Shown piece after piece: positions 44,665 through 56,929 of a DNA stretch of 64,000 nt. Source of the DNA: Prionace glauca (Eukaryota; Chordata; Chondrichthyes; Carcharhiniformes; Carcharhinidae). Under the pieces are notes generated by a model, which was not told the origin of the DNA, made no database searches, and worked only from the letters and a program-made list of their open reading frames with translations. The DNA lies in assembly GCA_037974335.1 (NCBI GenBank), contig CM075760.1, positions 29,224,902 through 29,288,901 of the forward strand, written 5' to 3'. The translations under genes and the position numbers were made by a program. Each line of letters opens with the position of its first letter. Position 1 is the stretch's first letter.

Positions 44665-46095
44665 ATTGTTATCGATTTCTGTAATTAAATGCGGCGAATG
44701 AACAAAGCCATTCTACTTACAGTGTGGATGGCTATCACTGCACATTTTGGTTCTGAAGATAACATGAGTTTCCTCGCATTATACAGTGTTTGCTGACATT
44801 TCTCAAAATGCCTCTGCTCTGTGTAAATTCGGGGTGAAACAAACCCGCCTGTTTGACATTTAAACAGTGAGCTGACAGAGAAACATAAAATTGACTTCGA
44901 CATTGACAGAGAATTTAATGAGTCGGAAGGCACGCGGCGATCAGTAGTGTTCTCCTTCAGCATCCAAACCATTGTATTGGCCACCGGCTTCATAACACAG
45001 GATATCAGGATTTGATTTTTGTCACATTAACATTATTACACGAATATTTTTTTTAATCTTCATTTCAACCAGGTTATGAACTGACCGATTATCCATTCAT
45101 TGGCAACTATGAGAGGGTTTGTTAAAGAATCAAAATCAGGTTATATTGTAAGAGAATAGACTGCTAATCAGGTACAAGAGATACTGTTGTTTAAATGAGG
45201 TGCAGAATTTTCAGAGTATTCCAGCAATCTCTGGTTTCAAGGCAGTTTTATGACTTTCTTTTAATTATTTTCGCGATTACACTGACCTCATTAGACTGGG
45301 AGATGTGACCATCAACATCTCTCTCTTTCACACTTAGTGAAGCTGTTCAAAAAAACAGGTTTTAATTATTGGAATGACATTTACTCGAAATGAAATAGCA
45401 TCTGGTCAATTTATTGTTTTCCGATATACTTAATCACAGAATTAACAGGGCATTAAAAGAAAAGAATGATTAGAATCATAACGATTTAAAATGCGTCTTT
45501 ATTGTTCGAATGAAACCATTATTGTTTAAATGGTTGAGTTCCATTTTGTCCATTCAGGTTCAAGCTTATCTGCCCCATACAATATTTGGCAGCAATCCAG
45601 GCTGCTGCCAAATGCTCAAAATTATTGACAGGAAACATCTGGCGGGTGTTATTCAGTAAATCAAAGGTCGATATCCTCAGCACTGATCGCTTGGCTCCAA
45701 GCCAACATCAAACTCTTCACATTGTCAATGAAGCCTATTTATAAATAAATCTACCCAGTAACAGTACTGGGGGCATGTTAATTCTTTAAATTTGTTGTTC
45801 AGTATGATAATTTCCCATCTCTCAGGAAAGAAACGTTAGGCCGCTTCTCTGGCGTGCTGTTAACAATAATGATGATTTTCCCAACACATCAGGATATTGC
45901 GGTGGATGGATCAAGATAATTACAGGCAGTCTGTGATGGGTGGCTCAGAGGGACGATACATGTTGTAAAACATGAATACATATGTTTGTGTTTTCTTTTC
46001 CCTTTATCCTTCGATGGGATGTTTGAGTTGGTGGAATGTTTTGCCTGTCCCAAATTCCCTTGAACTGACTCGTTTTCTTGGCGACTTCTGAAGAT
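44665..46095. other. Gene-poor stretch with one unexplained ORF
   Basis: Mostly AT-rich. The minus frame 44685-44993 (102 codons) contains NTTDRRVPSDSLNSLSMSK and several Cys; no family was recognised. It lies 700 bases upstream of VH on the same strand. It could be a relic of a host gene or a chance frame. Confidence 0.3.
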
Positions 46096-46104
46096 GTCAG
46101 TCAG

Positions 46105-46345
46105 TCATTTTGCTGTCCATCTGGAGTCACATTCTTGTGAGACCAGGTGGCGATGGCAGATTTCCTCCACCGGGGAATCAGAGAGGTTCCTATGGTCGCC
46201 ATTAGAATCTATTCCACATTTATTAATTGAATTTAAATTCCATCAGTTCCAATGGCCCGATTTAAATCCCTGTTCTCACATCATTTCCCTGGGCCTCTGG
46301 ATCACTGGATCTGATAAATTAATATTACGTCACCATCTATGAAAA
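46105..46345 (-). mobile_element. tRNA-related SINE (widespread elasmobranch family)
   Basis: The string order 'gaccaggtggcgatggcaga', 'aattgaatttaaattccatc', 'ctctggatcactggatctga' is the antisense of a SINE whose tRNA-like head lies at the high-coordinate end. Two further copies are at 56395 and 58465. Confidence 0.65.
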
Positions 46346-46429
46346 AAATAAATACGCGAGTTTTGATGCAGGAATGAATGACTGTTGAATGAATTATACT
46401 TGGATGAATCAGTCAGTAGTAGCACGTTG

Positions 46430-47120
46430 CGGAGAGTTACAGGTCAAAGAGATCTCTAGGTACATGTTCATAGCTCCTTCAAAATAGAGTACAGGTAGAT
46501 AGAGTGGTGAGGAAAGCATTCAGCATGCTTGGTTTCATTAGTCAGAACATTGAATACAGGAGTTGGGACGTCTTGTTGAAGTTGTACAAGACATTGTTAA
46601 AGCCACACTTGGAATATTATGTGCAATTCTGGTCACACTATTATTAAACTAGAAAGAATGCAGAAAAGGATTACTAGGATGCTACCTGGACCTGATGGTT
46701 TGGTTATAAGGATAGGCTAACTAGAATGGGACTTTTTTTTCTGGAGTGTAGGAGGCTGAGGGGTAACCTTGGAGAGATCTATAAAATAATGAAGGGCATA
46801 GACAAGATGGATAGTCAATATTTTTTCTCAAAATTAGGAGACTCTAAACTTGTGGGCATAGATTTAAGATGAGAGGGAGGAAATGCAAAATTGTTTCACA
46901 GAGAGGGTGGTGAGTGTCTGGAACAAGCTGCCAGAGGTAATAGTAGAGGCAGTATCTTTTTAGAAAGCATTTAGATAGTCACATGTGTACAATGGGTATA
47001 GAGGGATATGGGCCAAATGCAGCCAATTGGGACTAGCTGGCAGTTTAAAAAGAAGGGAGGCATGAACAAGTTGGACCGACGGGCCTGTTTCCATGATGTA
47101 AACCCCTATGACTCTATGAC
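46430..47120 (+). mobile_element. CR1-clade LINE, 3' fragment
   Basis: The plus strand has traces of RT C-terminus (QVDRVVRKAFSMLGF-like, 'cacttggaatattatgtgca', 'gaggctgaggggtaaccttg') and ends in (tctatgac)n, the short-repeat 3' end usual for CR1. Confidence 0.8.
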
Positions 47121-47124
47121 TCGA

Positions 47125-47745
47125 TGAATGACAGCTGGATGCCTGAATATATTCAATGAGGAATCAGTGAATTGATTGATGAATGCATTGATAGATGGTA
47201 CTGAAAGATGTTGTTCTACATTCCCATATTTGTGTTTGATACTTCATATATTGAATCAGCTCCTTTATTCCATGTTGCAGTCAGCCTAATATATTCAATT
47301 CTTCCAGAGTTTCTGGGTGAAATCCATCCTGAGTTTACCGGGAGTTAGCAAACTGATCCTCACAATGAGGAAGACGAGATTTTCCTGCGGCGCGGATAGT
47401 CCATTTCTCTGCTGATGCTGAATCTTCCTTTCCAAGATAAAAAGAAGGAGCATGATTGGGCTGACGAGGGAGAATTGTAACATGTGGCTCTTTCATATGC
47501 ACAAATTACTCAACATGCCCTCACCCAAATTAGTGAAGCGATCAGGCTGTAAAGTAAATAATGTGGCAACAGAAAGGTTGTGAGACTCACTGGACAACTA
47601 CAAGTGTTACATTATTTCCCACAACTGTGCAATAATGAATAGGGATTTAAAGATTCAGTAACTTCACATGAGATATGGGTGGTAACATTTATATCATCAC
47701 TTTGAAAATCAACACACACTCCAGCTATGTATTAGGACTTTCTGT
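47125..47745. other. No feature seen
   Basis: AT-rich sequence with no recognised gene. Confidence 0.45.
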
Positions 47746-47747
47746 GT

Positions 47748-47885
47748 GATGATGAGGTGATTACTTGACAATGAAGCGCAGAGGCTGCTGGGTAGCTGTT
47801 CATTATCCTCGGTCTAAATTAATTCCATTTCCCGCTGAATTCTGGGACAGGTTTTATTCCTTGGTGACAGAAAAGCCAATAAAAT
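47748..47885. repeat. 140-base direct repeat, copy 1
   Basis: Shares 'gatgaggtgattacttg', 'ggctgctgggtagctg', 'cccgctgaatt' and 'ttggtgacagaaa' with 49007-49147, in the same order and spacing (about 85 percent by eye). Confidence 0.8.
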
Positions 47886-48689
47886 GTCAATAAATGTTAA
47901 TATCAATAAATTATACGAAGCAAAGTTCAGTTACCTATTGTATAGAATTAAACATTTAAAACATACAGAAAATCTCAGCAGGTCTGACAGCATCTGTGGA
48001 GACAGATTCGGGACAACGTTTCGAATCTGGAGAATGCTTCGGAAGAGTATTGCTGATGCGTTGGACAGATCATCATTGTTTCTAACAAGGTGTCAGAGAA
48101 GCTGAATAACTTTCCTGTGAGAAAGGAATCGTTAAAATATCTACTGTTTAATTCTATACACTATTTTGAGACACACACAATTTGTGTCAATTCATATACG
48201 ATCCCAAATATCATAATCAACTTCTACATCCTAATTAATCAAGGCCTCAATCACTAACAGCATCTGAAAACAAAATCTTCCTCATCCCTATCCAGCCTCA
48301 TCATTTCCCAATTTCATCACCCTCTTCAATTCCCTCTAAACGATAATGCGCCATCCTGACTCGAACCGTTGGCTCTATTCTCTCTCATGATATGAAGGTG
48401 CTATTAAATAAAATTTACGATCAAATAAATTGGTTGGACTCAAATCTGGTGTCGTCAGACCTCGTACTCTATTCTCTCTCCACAGATGCTCTCAGACCTG
48501 TGGAGATTTTACAGCATTTACAGTTTTTTTGGTTCAGTTTCCAGAATCCGCAGTATTTCCTTTAACAAAGTGCTGAATATAATTGATGAAATCATTCTTC
48601 ATCTTTATGGATTCATGATAATTGGTGAATTGGAACAGTCTCGCCTGGAAATTCCACTCCAAGGCACTAAGAAACCTCTTTATATATTG

Positions 48690-48900
48690 GGCGTATATTG
48701 CTGTATTTTTATGTCGCTGGATCGGAATGTAGAAGCACCCTCCCTAACAGCACTGTGGATATAACTACACAGCAGGTTTTGCAGCAGTTCATGAAGGGCG
48801 CTCACCCCCAGCTTACCGAATGCAATTAGCAATGGGGAATAAATGGTGCCCTCAGCAGCATCGCCCACCTTCCATAAATCAATGTTAGATGTACTAATCC
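48690..48900 (+). mobile_element. Interspersed repeat ('aacagcactgtgg' family)
   Basis: 'ccctccctaacagcactgtgg', 'agcagttcatgaagg' and 'aatggggaataaatgg' mark a repeat common in cartilaginous and other fish. A degraded copy lies at 49840-49945, and copies in the opposite orientation at 52690 and 53130. Its class was not determined. Confidence 0.6.
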
Positions 48901-49006
48901 TTTGAATGAATGGGAAATGGCGAATGAAAGTATTAAATTGCGAATGGCTGACAGTTATGCAGTCATTTTAAAAATGATTCCAGTTATTTTACCAGAGATT
49001 TATGTG

Positions 49007-49147
49007 TGGTGATGAGGTGATTACTTGTCAATAAAGCACAAAGGCTGCTGGGTAGCTGCTCCTGATCCTCGGTCTGACTTAATTCAACTTCCCGCTGAAT
49101 TTTGGGACAGATTTGATTCTTTGGTGACAGAAAGACCAAAGTGATTT
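49007..49147. repeat. 140-base direct repeat, copy 2
   Basis: Partner of 47748-47885, 1.26 kb away. Either a local duplication or two copies of an unnamed element. Confidence 0.8.
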
Positions 49148-49149
49148 GA

Positions 49150-51430
49150 ATAAATTTGAATCTCAATAAACTACATTAAATAAACTGTAATTATATGCAT
49201 ACCAAATAAATTGCTGAAAATAATATGTGAAATACTTATTTATTTTTTGTGATTTGGAGATTATTAGTAATATTAGCGCCAGGCAATGACCATCTCCAAA
49301 AACAGAGAATCTATCCATTGCTCCTTGTCATTCAATGATATTACAATACTGAATCACCCACTATAAACATCGTTAGAGTTACCATTGACTAATTGCTGAA
49401 TTAACTAGGTATATAAAAGCTCCGGATGGAATTTCGGGTCAGCTTGCTGTGAGTAACCGACGTCCTGACTCCCCAAACCTGTCCACTGTCTACAAGCCAC
49501 AACTCAGGATGAAAGAGGGTTCTCTCCACTTGCTTGAATAAGTGCAGCTCAAACAACATTCAAGAAGTTTTAATGTATTTAGAACAGAGCAGCCGGCTTG
49601 ACTGGCACAGTATTTCCAAATGCTCACTCTCCCCACCACCGACAAACAACAGAAGTATTGTATACCGTATCACTTCAGAAACTGACCAAGACTCCTCGGC
49701 AAAACCTTCCAAATACACGCCTGTTGCCATTTGGAAGAATGGGGTAGAAGTTCCTTGGGAGTATCACCCGTAAGTTCCACTCCAAGTCAATCATATACCT
49801 GACCTGGAAAAATATCGCCCTTCCTTCACTGTTGCTTGAATGAAATGCAAGAACACCGTCTGTAACAGCGCGGTGTGAGGACAAACACCACAGATTTCGC
49901 AGCAATTCTCATCACCATCTTATAAGGGCAATTAGTTATGGTAACTTATTCAATATTTAGTTACACATTCTTTGCCTGATTCAATACCCAAAGTTAATGA
50001 ATTGCCCTGGACGCCCTTGAATGGGATGTGCAGCTGGCCATTCCGCTGCCAAGGCAATGCATCTTTCAGATGACTCATTGAACTTCTCTCCTTTCTTTCT
50101 CTGTCTCAGACTGCAACTAAATCAGATAACTTCTCTTTGCTCTGTCCGTATCCATTAATTCAATTAAACAAGTATCTAGGAGCCAATCTAGCTCCAAGTT
50201 GGAAAACAAAATCTTTTATTTTGCTTAAGGCACCTTGTGACTGAAAAGATGAAGCAAAAAGTCTCATCGGAGGAAAATTCAGTGCCAGAAACAGGCCAGT
50301 TCACTCACTTAATCTCTCTCCTCGATTTCTGTCACACAACACTGAAAGTTTTTATTTTAGAACACGTCCGAAGAAAAAAGATGCCTTAATTTCCCTCTTT
50401 TCTATTAGTGATAATCTTCAGTCCATCTTCCCTTCAATAAATTTATGTAAACCCCAAATATGATCATTTTTTTGTTTCCTTAAAATGGGAATGGAGGTGA
50501 ATGTAATGCTGAGAGCGGCAGCAGTCTGTCTGACTGTTCTTGATGTTTTCAGAGTGAGTTCACCCTCACAGGCAGGAAGACTGTTCATGGTGATAACATC
50601 AAACTGGCCCCGGTTGTTTCATTCTCAGGTAACACAACTTCCTGTTTCTCTGCTGCCGGTTCCAAACCGCACATCTCCCTTCCGAGCAGAAAATAAATCC
50701 ATAGACCACAATCTGGTGAGAACATCTGTCAATGCGGCCTATATCTGTCCACAGAGTCAGGGCAGAGTCGCATAGATCACATTGCGGTCACATTTACAAA
50801 TGAGTCTGATGTGATCCATTCAGAGTTTGCATTCTCGGACGTAACTGGATGGTCAGTGGGTTATTCACTGAGTTCCCCCGGGTTCTGTGAAGGGAGGGAA
50901 TGATAGCTGTTATCTTGTATTGTTTGATCATTTTCTCTCCACCTGCTACTTATTTATTGTTCCTCGGTCTTTATCTGTCAGCGCTCCATTTTTCTTTCTC
51001 CTAACTCTCTCGGTGCCGCTCTCTACTCCTTGTCAGTCTTTTGAACACTTCTATCAGTATTCAAACTCATGAAGCTGTAAGTGGGTTAATTAAAGAGAGA
51101 ATATTTCAATTGGGAGGACGGTCAGCAACCCATGGGCACAGATTTATTTTACTGAGCAGAGAGACTGAAATGGGGTCATTTACTTTTACACAAGAGTTGT
51201 TATGAACTGGAATGAACAGCTTGAAAGGATGATCGTACCCGATTTCACAGTAATTTTGGAAAATAAATTAGATATACCCTTCATGAGATTAGAATTTGAG
51301 AATGGGACCATTTTGATGGTTCGTCTATATAACTGTCCTAGCATTCGCTTTGTGCCTCTCCCTATCCTTCAATAAGACTGAATAAGTACAATCTTTTTAC
51401 AGCTGCCGTCTTGTGCTAATATCTTTTGAC
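49150..51430. other. No gene assigned
   Basis: Mostly unique sequence with one degraded repeat (49840-49945). At 50503-50550 the plus strand has a leader-like reading (MLRAAAVCLTVLDVF) followed by a donor-like gtgagttc, but no second exon was recognised. Confidence 0.4.
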
Positions 51431-51436
51431 AAAAAA

Positions 51437-51860
51437 TTTTGTGTGTGTGTGTATGCCTAAATGTGTTTGTGTGTGTGTGTATGCCTGAATGCGTGTGCGT
51501 ATGTCTGTGTGAGTGTGAATGTGTGTGTGTGTGTGTTTCTGTATGCCTAAATATGTGTGTGTGTGTGTGTGAATGTGTGTGTGTGTGTGTTTGTGTATGC
51601 CTAAATGTATGTATGTGTATGCGTGTGTGTATGCCTAAATGTGTGTGTGTGTGTGTGTGAATGTGTGTGTGTGTTTGTGTATGCCTAAATGTGTGTGTGT
51701 GTGTATGCCTAAATGTGTGTGTGTATGCCTAAATGTGTGTGTGTGTGTGTATGCCTAAATGTGTGTGTGTATGCCTAAATGTGTGTGTGTGTGTGTGTGT
51801 GAATGTGTGTGTGTGTGTTTGTGTATGCCTAAATGTGTGTGTGTGTGTGTGTGTGTAATT
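51437..51860. repeat. Minisatellite of (GT)n and tatgcctaaatg
   Basis: About ten copies of tatgcctaaatg alternate with (GT)n runs of varying length. A compound array with higher-order periods of 22-60 bases. Confidence 0.92.
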
Positions 51861-51864
51861 GCTA

Positions 51865-52685
51865 GGAACCATTCCGAAATTCAATTCTATTTACAGGCCA
51901 AGGCCTTGAACAAATGAGCATTGGATCGAACTTGCCTAGGAAAAACACAGTTACCCTCAATATTTATTGCACTGTTTTTTTTCATCCGATGAAGTTTTTC
52001 ATATTGAGTCCTAATTGTGTCTATATATGTGGAACTGCCTGTAAGAATGAGAAGGAACAGATGTTTTTCTGTTCCTCTGACAGATTCATCATTGTTATCT
52101 CAGATAACAGAACTTTATGAAGTCCGTTATGATTAACCCCCACTCCCCTCCTTGAGAACAGCAGCTCTTAGTCGGGTGGAGTCAGTCACTCCTGAGGTTG
52201 CCATGGAATTTCCAATCTGTGTTTGCCACATAAATCCCTGCATCGTTCGTCATTACAAAGAAACCTGCGCCAAGACCCCAGAAATGATTGCTTCTTTATA
52301 TCAGGTCCCAGTCTGACTCCAGGCCCAGCTGTCTCTGTTAGTGATACACTGGAGCCAGTCATTCAAATTATAATGTTCTAATTCTCGATTATTATTTTTG
52401 GAAAGCGTTACACATCAGTTGTGAATTCAAACCTGTATCTGATGTTGCTTCATTTGACACCTGCTGGTCATCACTGGACAAATTCCTTTTTCTAGAATTA
52501 TCACACGCACAGAAAAAACTGTTTATTTATACATTATATCATGCTCTGTCTCTCTTACTCTAGAGATCTCATACATTGCTTTACATGACTCTTCCAGTCA
52601 GGTTATGTCATGATTCTGCTAGCATATCTGTCTATATTAGATTAGATTCTGTCTCAGTTGTTACTGCATAATTTTTAATCATTTA
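51865..52685. other. No feature seen
   Basis: AT-rich sequence with no recognised gene or repeat. Confidence 0.45.
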
Positions 52686-52689
52686 TAGG

Positions 52690-52805
52690 TTGTGGGCAGC
52701 ACTGACATCTGTTGTCCTTCTCTAATTGCCCCTGACAAAGTGGTGATGAGCTGCAATCTTGAATCGCTGCAGTCCATGTTCACCAGGCAATATCACTGTT
52801 TATAT
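52690..52805 (-). mobile_element. Interspersed repeat, opposite orientation
   Basis: 'cttctctaattgcccctgac', 'gtggtgatgagctgcaatct' and 'cgctgcagtccatg' are the inverse of the family at 48690. Confidence 0.6.
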
Positions 52806-53129
52806 CATAAGGTCTGGCCACCCTTATGATGCACCTGATCCTGATTCATCGTATTACCAAGATTGTACAACCTATACACAGTAGAAAGTATATAGGATGG
52901 TTACCATGGAATTGGTGAATGTAACGGTTCAACAGGAATATTGCTCCTTCTCTGGAGATTGCAAATGTTTCAATCCTTTGTATCAATAAGAATAAGAAGG
53001 CTGAGAATTACAGGTGTATCGTGTCGTGCCAAAAGAAGTTAAACGCTGTTTCACTGCCATCTCCTGGACGAGCTTTGCTATTGCAGGTGTTGTGAAATGC
53101 TGATTTCAGTTGCTGTTTCTTATTCTTTC

Positions 53130-53230
53130 ATGGGCTGTATACCCAGCTGGTAAGGCCAGCATATATTGGCAATCGCTAATACCTTGAATTTGCTGGTTTT
53201 CTAGACCATCATAGAAGGCACGTAATCGCC
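53130..53230 (-). mobile_element. Interspersed repeat fragment, opposite orientation
   Basis: 'taaggccagcatatattggc' and 'aatcgctaataccttgaat' fit the outer end of the same family. Confidence 0.5.
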
Positions 53231-53479
53231 AAACACGTGCGCGCCTGGAATCACCTCTGGGCCAAACTGGGGAATGATGGAAGGTTTCCTTTTCTGCAGG
53301 GTATTAGAGAATCTGATATTTTTCTCGTCATAACGGCAATTAAGGAAACGAGTTTTACATTCAAAATTGTAATTGTATTTTAAAACCTGTTGTATTTGGA
53401 TTTGAATATCTGTCTTGAGAAATTTGCCTATCCTTGGAATTACTCTCGCAGAGATATTACCTTTATTGCCACTGTCTCC

Positions 53480-56335
53480 CTTTCAACATTGATAAAGTAT
53501 TTAGAGCAGCGAAGAAGGTCATTTTGAAGCGTCATGTCTGTGTTGGCCTTTTAAAGGAGGAATTCATCCAATATCACTCTGTACCCCACAGTCTAGCATT
53601 TTGTTCATTTTCAGACAATTATCCAATCCAATTTTGAAACCATTAATTGGCGCTGCCTGCACCACACTCTCAAACAGCACATTCCAGATCTGGATCACTC
53701 ACTGTCTGAAAATGTTTTTCGTGATGTCTCCATGCTTCTTTCACCAAATTACTTCAACCCGCGCCCTCTGTGTCAAGATCCTTCTGCCATTGAGAGTTTC
53801 CCTCTAACTAATCTGTCAACACCCCTCAGGATTCTGATTGTCTCATTAAAGTCACATCAGCAACTTCCTGTTAAGGAAATTAGTTCGAACCTCTCCAAAA
53901 TATTTTCGTCGCCGAAGTTTCTGATCTCTGGAATTATTCTCGTGTTTTACGTTACACCCAGTCTATTGACTTTACATTCTGCGTGAGTTCGGTGCCGAAA
54001 ATTGGACCGAATTTTTCGGTTGATGATTTTCAAAGCGTTTTCTACAAATTTAGCACAACTTCCTTGCTTCTGTATTCTTTTCCCCAATAGACAAAAACTA
54101 TTGACTTTTTTGTTTAACGCTATCTCAACCTGTCTTACATCATGAATGATTTATACACAAATTCACTCAAGTCCCTCGGCGTCTATATTCACTTTCGTAG
54201 CGTTTTCATCATTTCCATTTGTCTCTTCACATCCTGCTGAACAAAACTGATCTTGTTACTTTTCTCTGCAATAAATCAAATATGCGAATTACTCGTCCAT
54301 TCAACCAATCAGTTATTTTTGCCCCGCCACCATTTACCTTAAATCAGCATCCTCTGCTCTCCAACCTTTCCCCCAATGTGCCGATTATCTCCAAGCTGAT
54401 TCCCCAATTTACTTCTAATCATTTATATATCTATGACAAACAGCAAAGGTACCAGAACTGATCCCTGAGCCACAATATTCCATTCAGAAATGCACACTTG
54501 CACAACGACACTCTGTTTTCTATGACCGACCCAGTTCTCCATCCACCTAGCCAGCTCACCTCTGATCTCATTTTACTGCACCTTCTGTACCAGTCTGCCA
54601 TGCGGGACCTTGTCTGAGGATTTATTGGAGTCCATGTTGAATAATATCCCTATCCTCATCAATCATCTTCATCACTTCCTCGAAAAAACTCGATCAAGTT
54701 AGTGAGAAACGATAGGGCCTTCAAAAAAGAAACATGTTGCCTCCCACGACTACATCCATTTATTTCCAAGTGGGTTTAAATCCTGTCTTCAATAATTTCC
54801 CGACCACTGACATAAGGCTCACTGGCCTGTGTTTACCTGTTTTTTTGTTGCTATTCTTCCTAAACAAAAATCAGCTCCAACCTTCGTGCTTCCCCTGTAG
54901 CTAGTGATGATACAAAGATTTCTCTCAAGGCCCCAGCAATTTTCTCCTGGCCTGTCTCAGTATTCTGCAATATATCACATCAGGCCATGGGGACTTGTCT
55001 ACCTTACTGTTTCTCACGAACACCAATATCCCCTCCTTTTTTTCTCAAAAAGACTCAAACTATCTATGCATCCTTTCCCAGACTCATCATGCACTAAGTC
55101 CTTCTCTTTAGTGAATACTGATGTAAAGTATTTAATCCCTCGCCATTTCCCTGGTTCCACGCATAGAATCCCTCACCTGTCCTCGAGTGTGCCAGCCCTC
55201 TCCCTGGCTAACCTTTTGCCCTTTATGCATATGTCAAACGCAGGATGGAGGATTTTCCTCCATCCTGCGGCCAAATAATTTTCGTGACCCCTTTTCGCCC
55301 TCCTTTCTCTTTGCTAAAGTTTCTTTTTCTTATATTCCATAATTGCTTTGTGTCTTCCTAGGCTAGAAAAAAATCTTCCTTTTTCACTTTGACTAGGCTC
55401 ATAATTTATCTCATTTTACAATGTTTCCAAAATTTGCCATACCTATCCTTCATCCTCATTGGAATATGCCAGTCCGGAATTGCTATCAACTTGCACTTCA
55501 TAGCCTCCCAGTGCCAGATGTTGATTTGCTCTCAAACATCTGCCCCAATCTACATTCTTCAGTTTCTGCCTAATATTGTTATAATTAGCCTTCGCCCAGT
55601 GTAGGATCTTCACTTGAGTATTACGCTTACCTTTCTCTGTCCGTACCTTAATGCTTACTGAGTTGTGGTCTCTGTTCCCCAACTGCTCCCTCACCGAAAT
55701 GTCGACCACCTGTCCAGGCTGATTCCCTATTACCAGGTCCAGTTCAGCCGCTTCCCTAGCTGGACTATCTATATAATATTTCAAGAAACCCTCCTGGATG
55801 CTCCTTACAAACATTGCCCCATCCACACACTGAGCACAAAATGAGTCCCTGTCAATTTTGAGGAAGTTAACTCTCCCACCACAACAATCCTGTTACTTTA
55901 ACACCTTGTCAAAATCTCATTCATACCTGTTTCTTAATCTCCCGCTGGTTGTTGGGAGGCCAATAGAAAATGCCGCATCTTGTGACTACAGCCTTCCTAT
56001 TCCCGCACTCTACCCATACTGCCTCGCTGTATAAGCCATGCGAAGTACATTGGGTGCAGTCCTCCTGCAGTACTGCTGCAATATTCTCCCTACCAGTCTT
56101 AAAAATGTCCCTCCCCGTTACATCACTCTCTCTCCTGCTTGAATCATCTGTATCCTTGTACGTTAAACTGTCATTTCTCTCCATTCCTTAACCAAGTCTC
56201 TGTTATAGCAGCAACCTCACAGTTCCAAGAACGAATCCAAGCTCTACGTCCATCAGCCTTACCTGTTACACTTCTTGTATTGAAACAAATGCATTTCAGT
56301 CTGCCAGACCCTCTTTAATTAGGAGCTTTTTCTCT
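53480..56335 (-). mobile_element. Long CR1-clade LINE copy
   Basis: About 2.85 kb, the longest single LINE here. From high to low coordinates: traces of the end of the endonuclease, an open stretch 55826-55443 with AAELDLVIGNQPGQVVDISV, GNRDHNSVSIKVRTEKGK and QVKILHWAKANYN, then RT palm remnants (55000-54400) and the 3' C-terminal part with CR1/L3-like tail. It is 5' truncated and interrupted in many places, so older than the element at 19360-21779. Confidence 0.85.
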
Positions 56336-56394
56336 GAGTGTTACTGGCCCTGTTCTCTCGTTCCACTTCAGCTAATTCACCTTTGCTTTATTCC

Positions 56395-56600
56395 CCTCTC
56401 CCTGGCAGATTTCCTTTCCTAAAGGACATTAGTGAAAACAATTGGTCCTTTCGACAATCAAAAATGGTTTTATGGTCATCAGTAGATTTTTATTTCCAGA
56501 CAATTTTATTTAATTCAAATTCCATCAGCTGCAGTTTCGGGATTCGTACCTAGAACATTAACAACATCAGGAATGCTTCGTGAAGCTATGGCATCAGCAG
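56395..56600 (-). mobile_element. tRNA-related SINE, copy 2
   Basis: 'cctggcagatttcctttcct', 'aaaggacattagtga', 'ggtcatcagtagatttt' and 'ttcgggattcgtacc' show a well-preserved antisense copy of the family at 46105. Confidence 0.75.
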
Positions 56601-56925
56601 GAGCTACTCAGAAAATTCCCTCAGTTTTCCTTCCAAGGACTTTTCAACAACCAGTGCTTCCGTTTGTCCCACGTCACTTTCTGAACTGTAATGTCTGGTC
56701 AACACCTACCCAATTGAACATGGCAGTATGGAACGGGTAGTAAGGGACACAAGACACTGCAACACCTCTCTATAAACTTCCCTAAACTCCCTCACTTTCC
56801 CCAACTCTCAGCGTAGCACGCTCTGCAGCTTACGTCTGTGGAGATCCCTCAATAGGCAGATTTCACAGGCCTCAGTTCCGTAGTTTATATTTGACTATGT
56901 CCAACTCATTCATCAATTTTAAGTT
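56600..56925. other. No gene seen
   Basis: Non-coding. It may include the 3' edge of the adjoining LTR-retrotransposon fossil, but no LTR was recognised. Confidence 0.4.
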
Positions 56926-56929
56926 ATTA

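Noticed and set aside
50485-50775. Leader-like plus frame (MLRAAAVCLTVLDVF) with a donor-like gtgagttc.
   Set aside because: No matching V or C exon was found downstream.
52150-52330. Possible second VH-like remnant ('DAGIYVA' reading on the minus strand).
   Set aside because: Too short, with no Cys, Trp or recombination signal.
55443-55826. A 127-codon minus frame that could be taken for a host gene.
   Set aside because: It matches the CR1 segment after the endonuclease (LDLVIGNQPGQVV), part of the LINE at 53480-56335.
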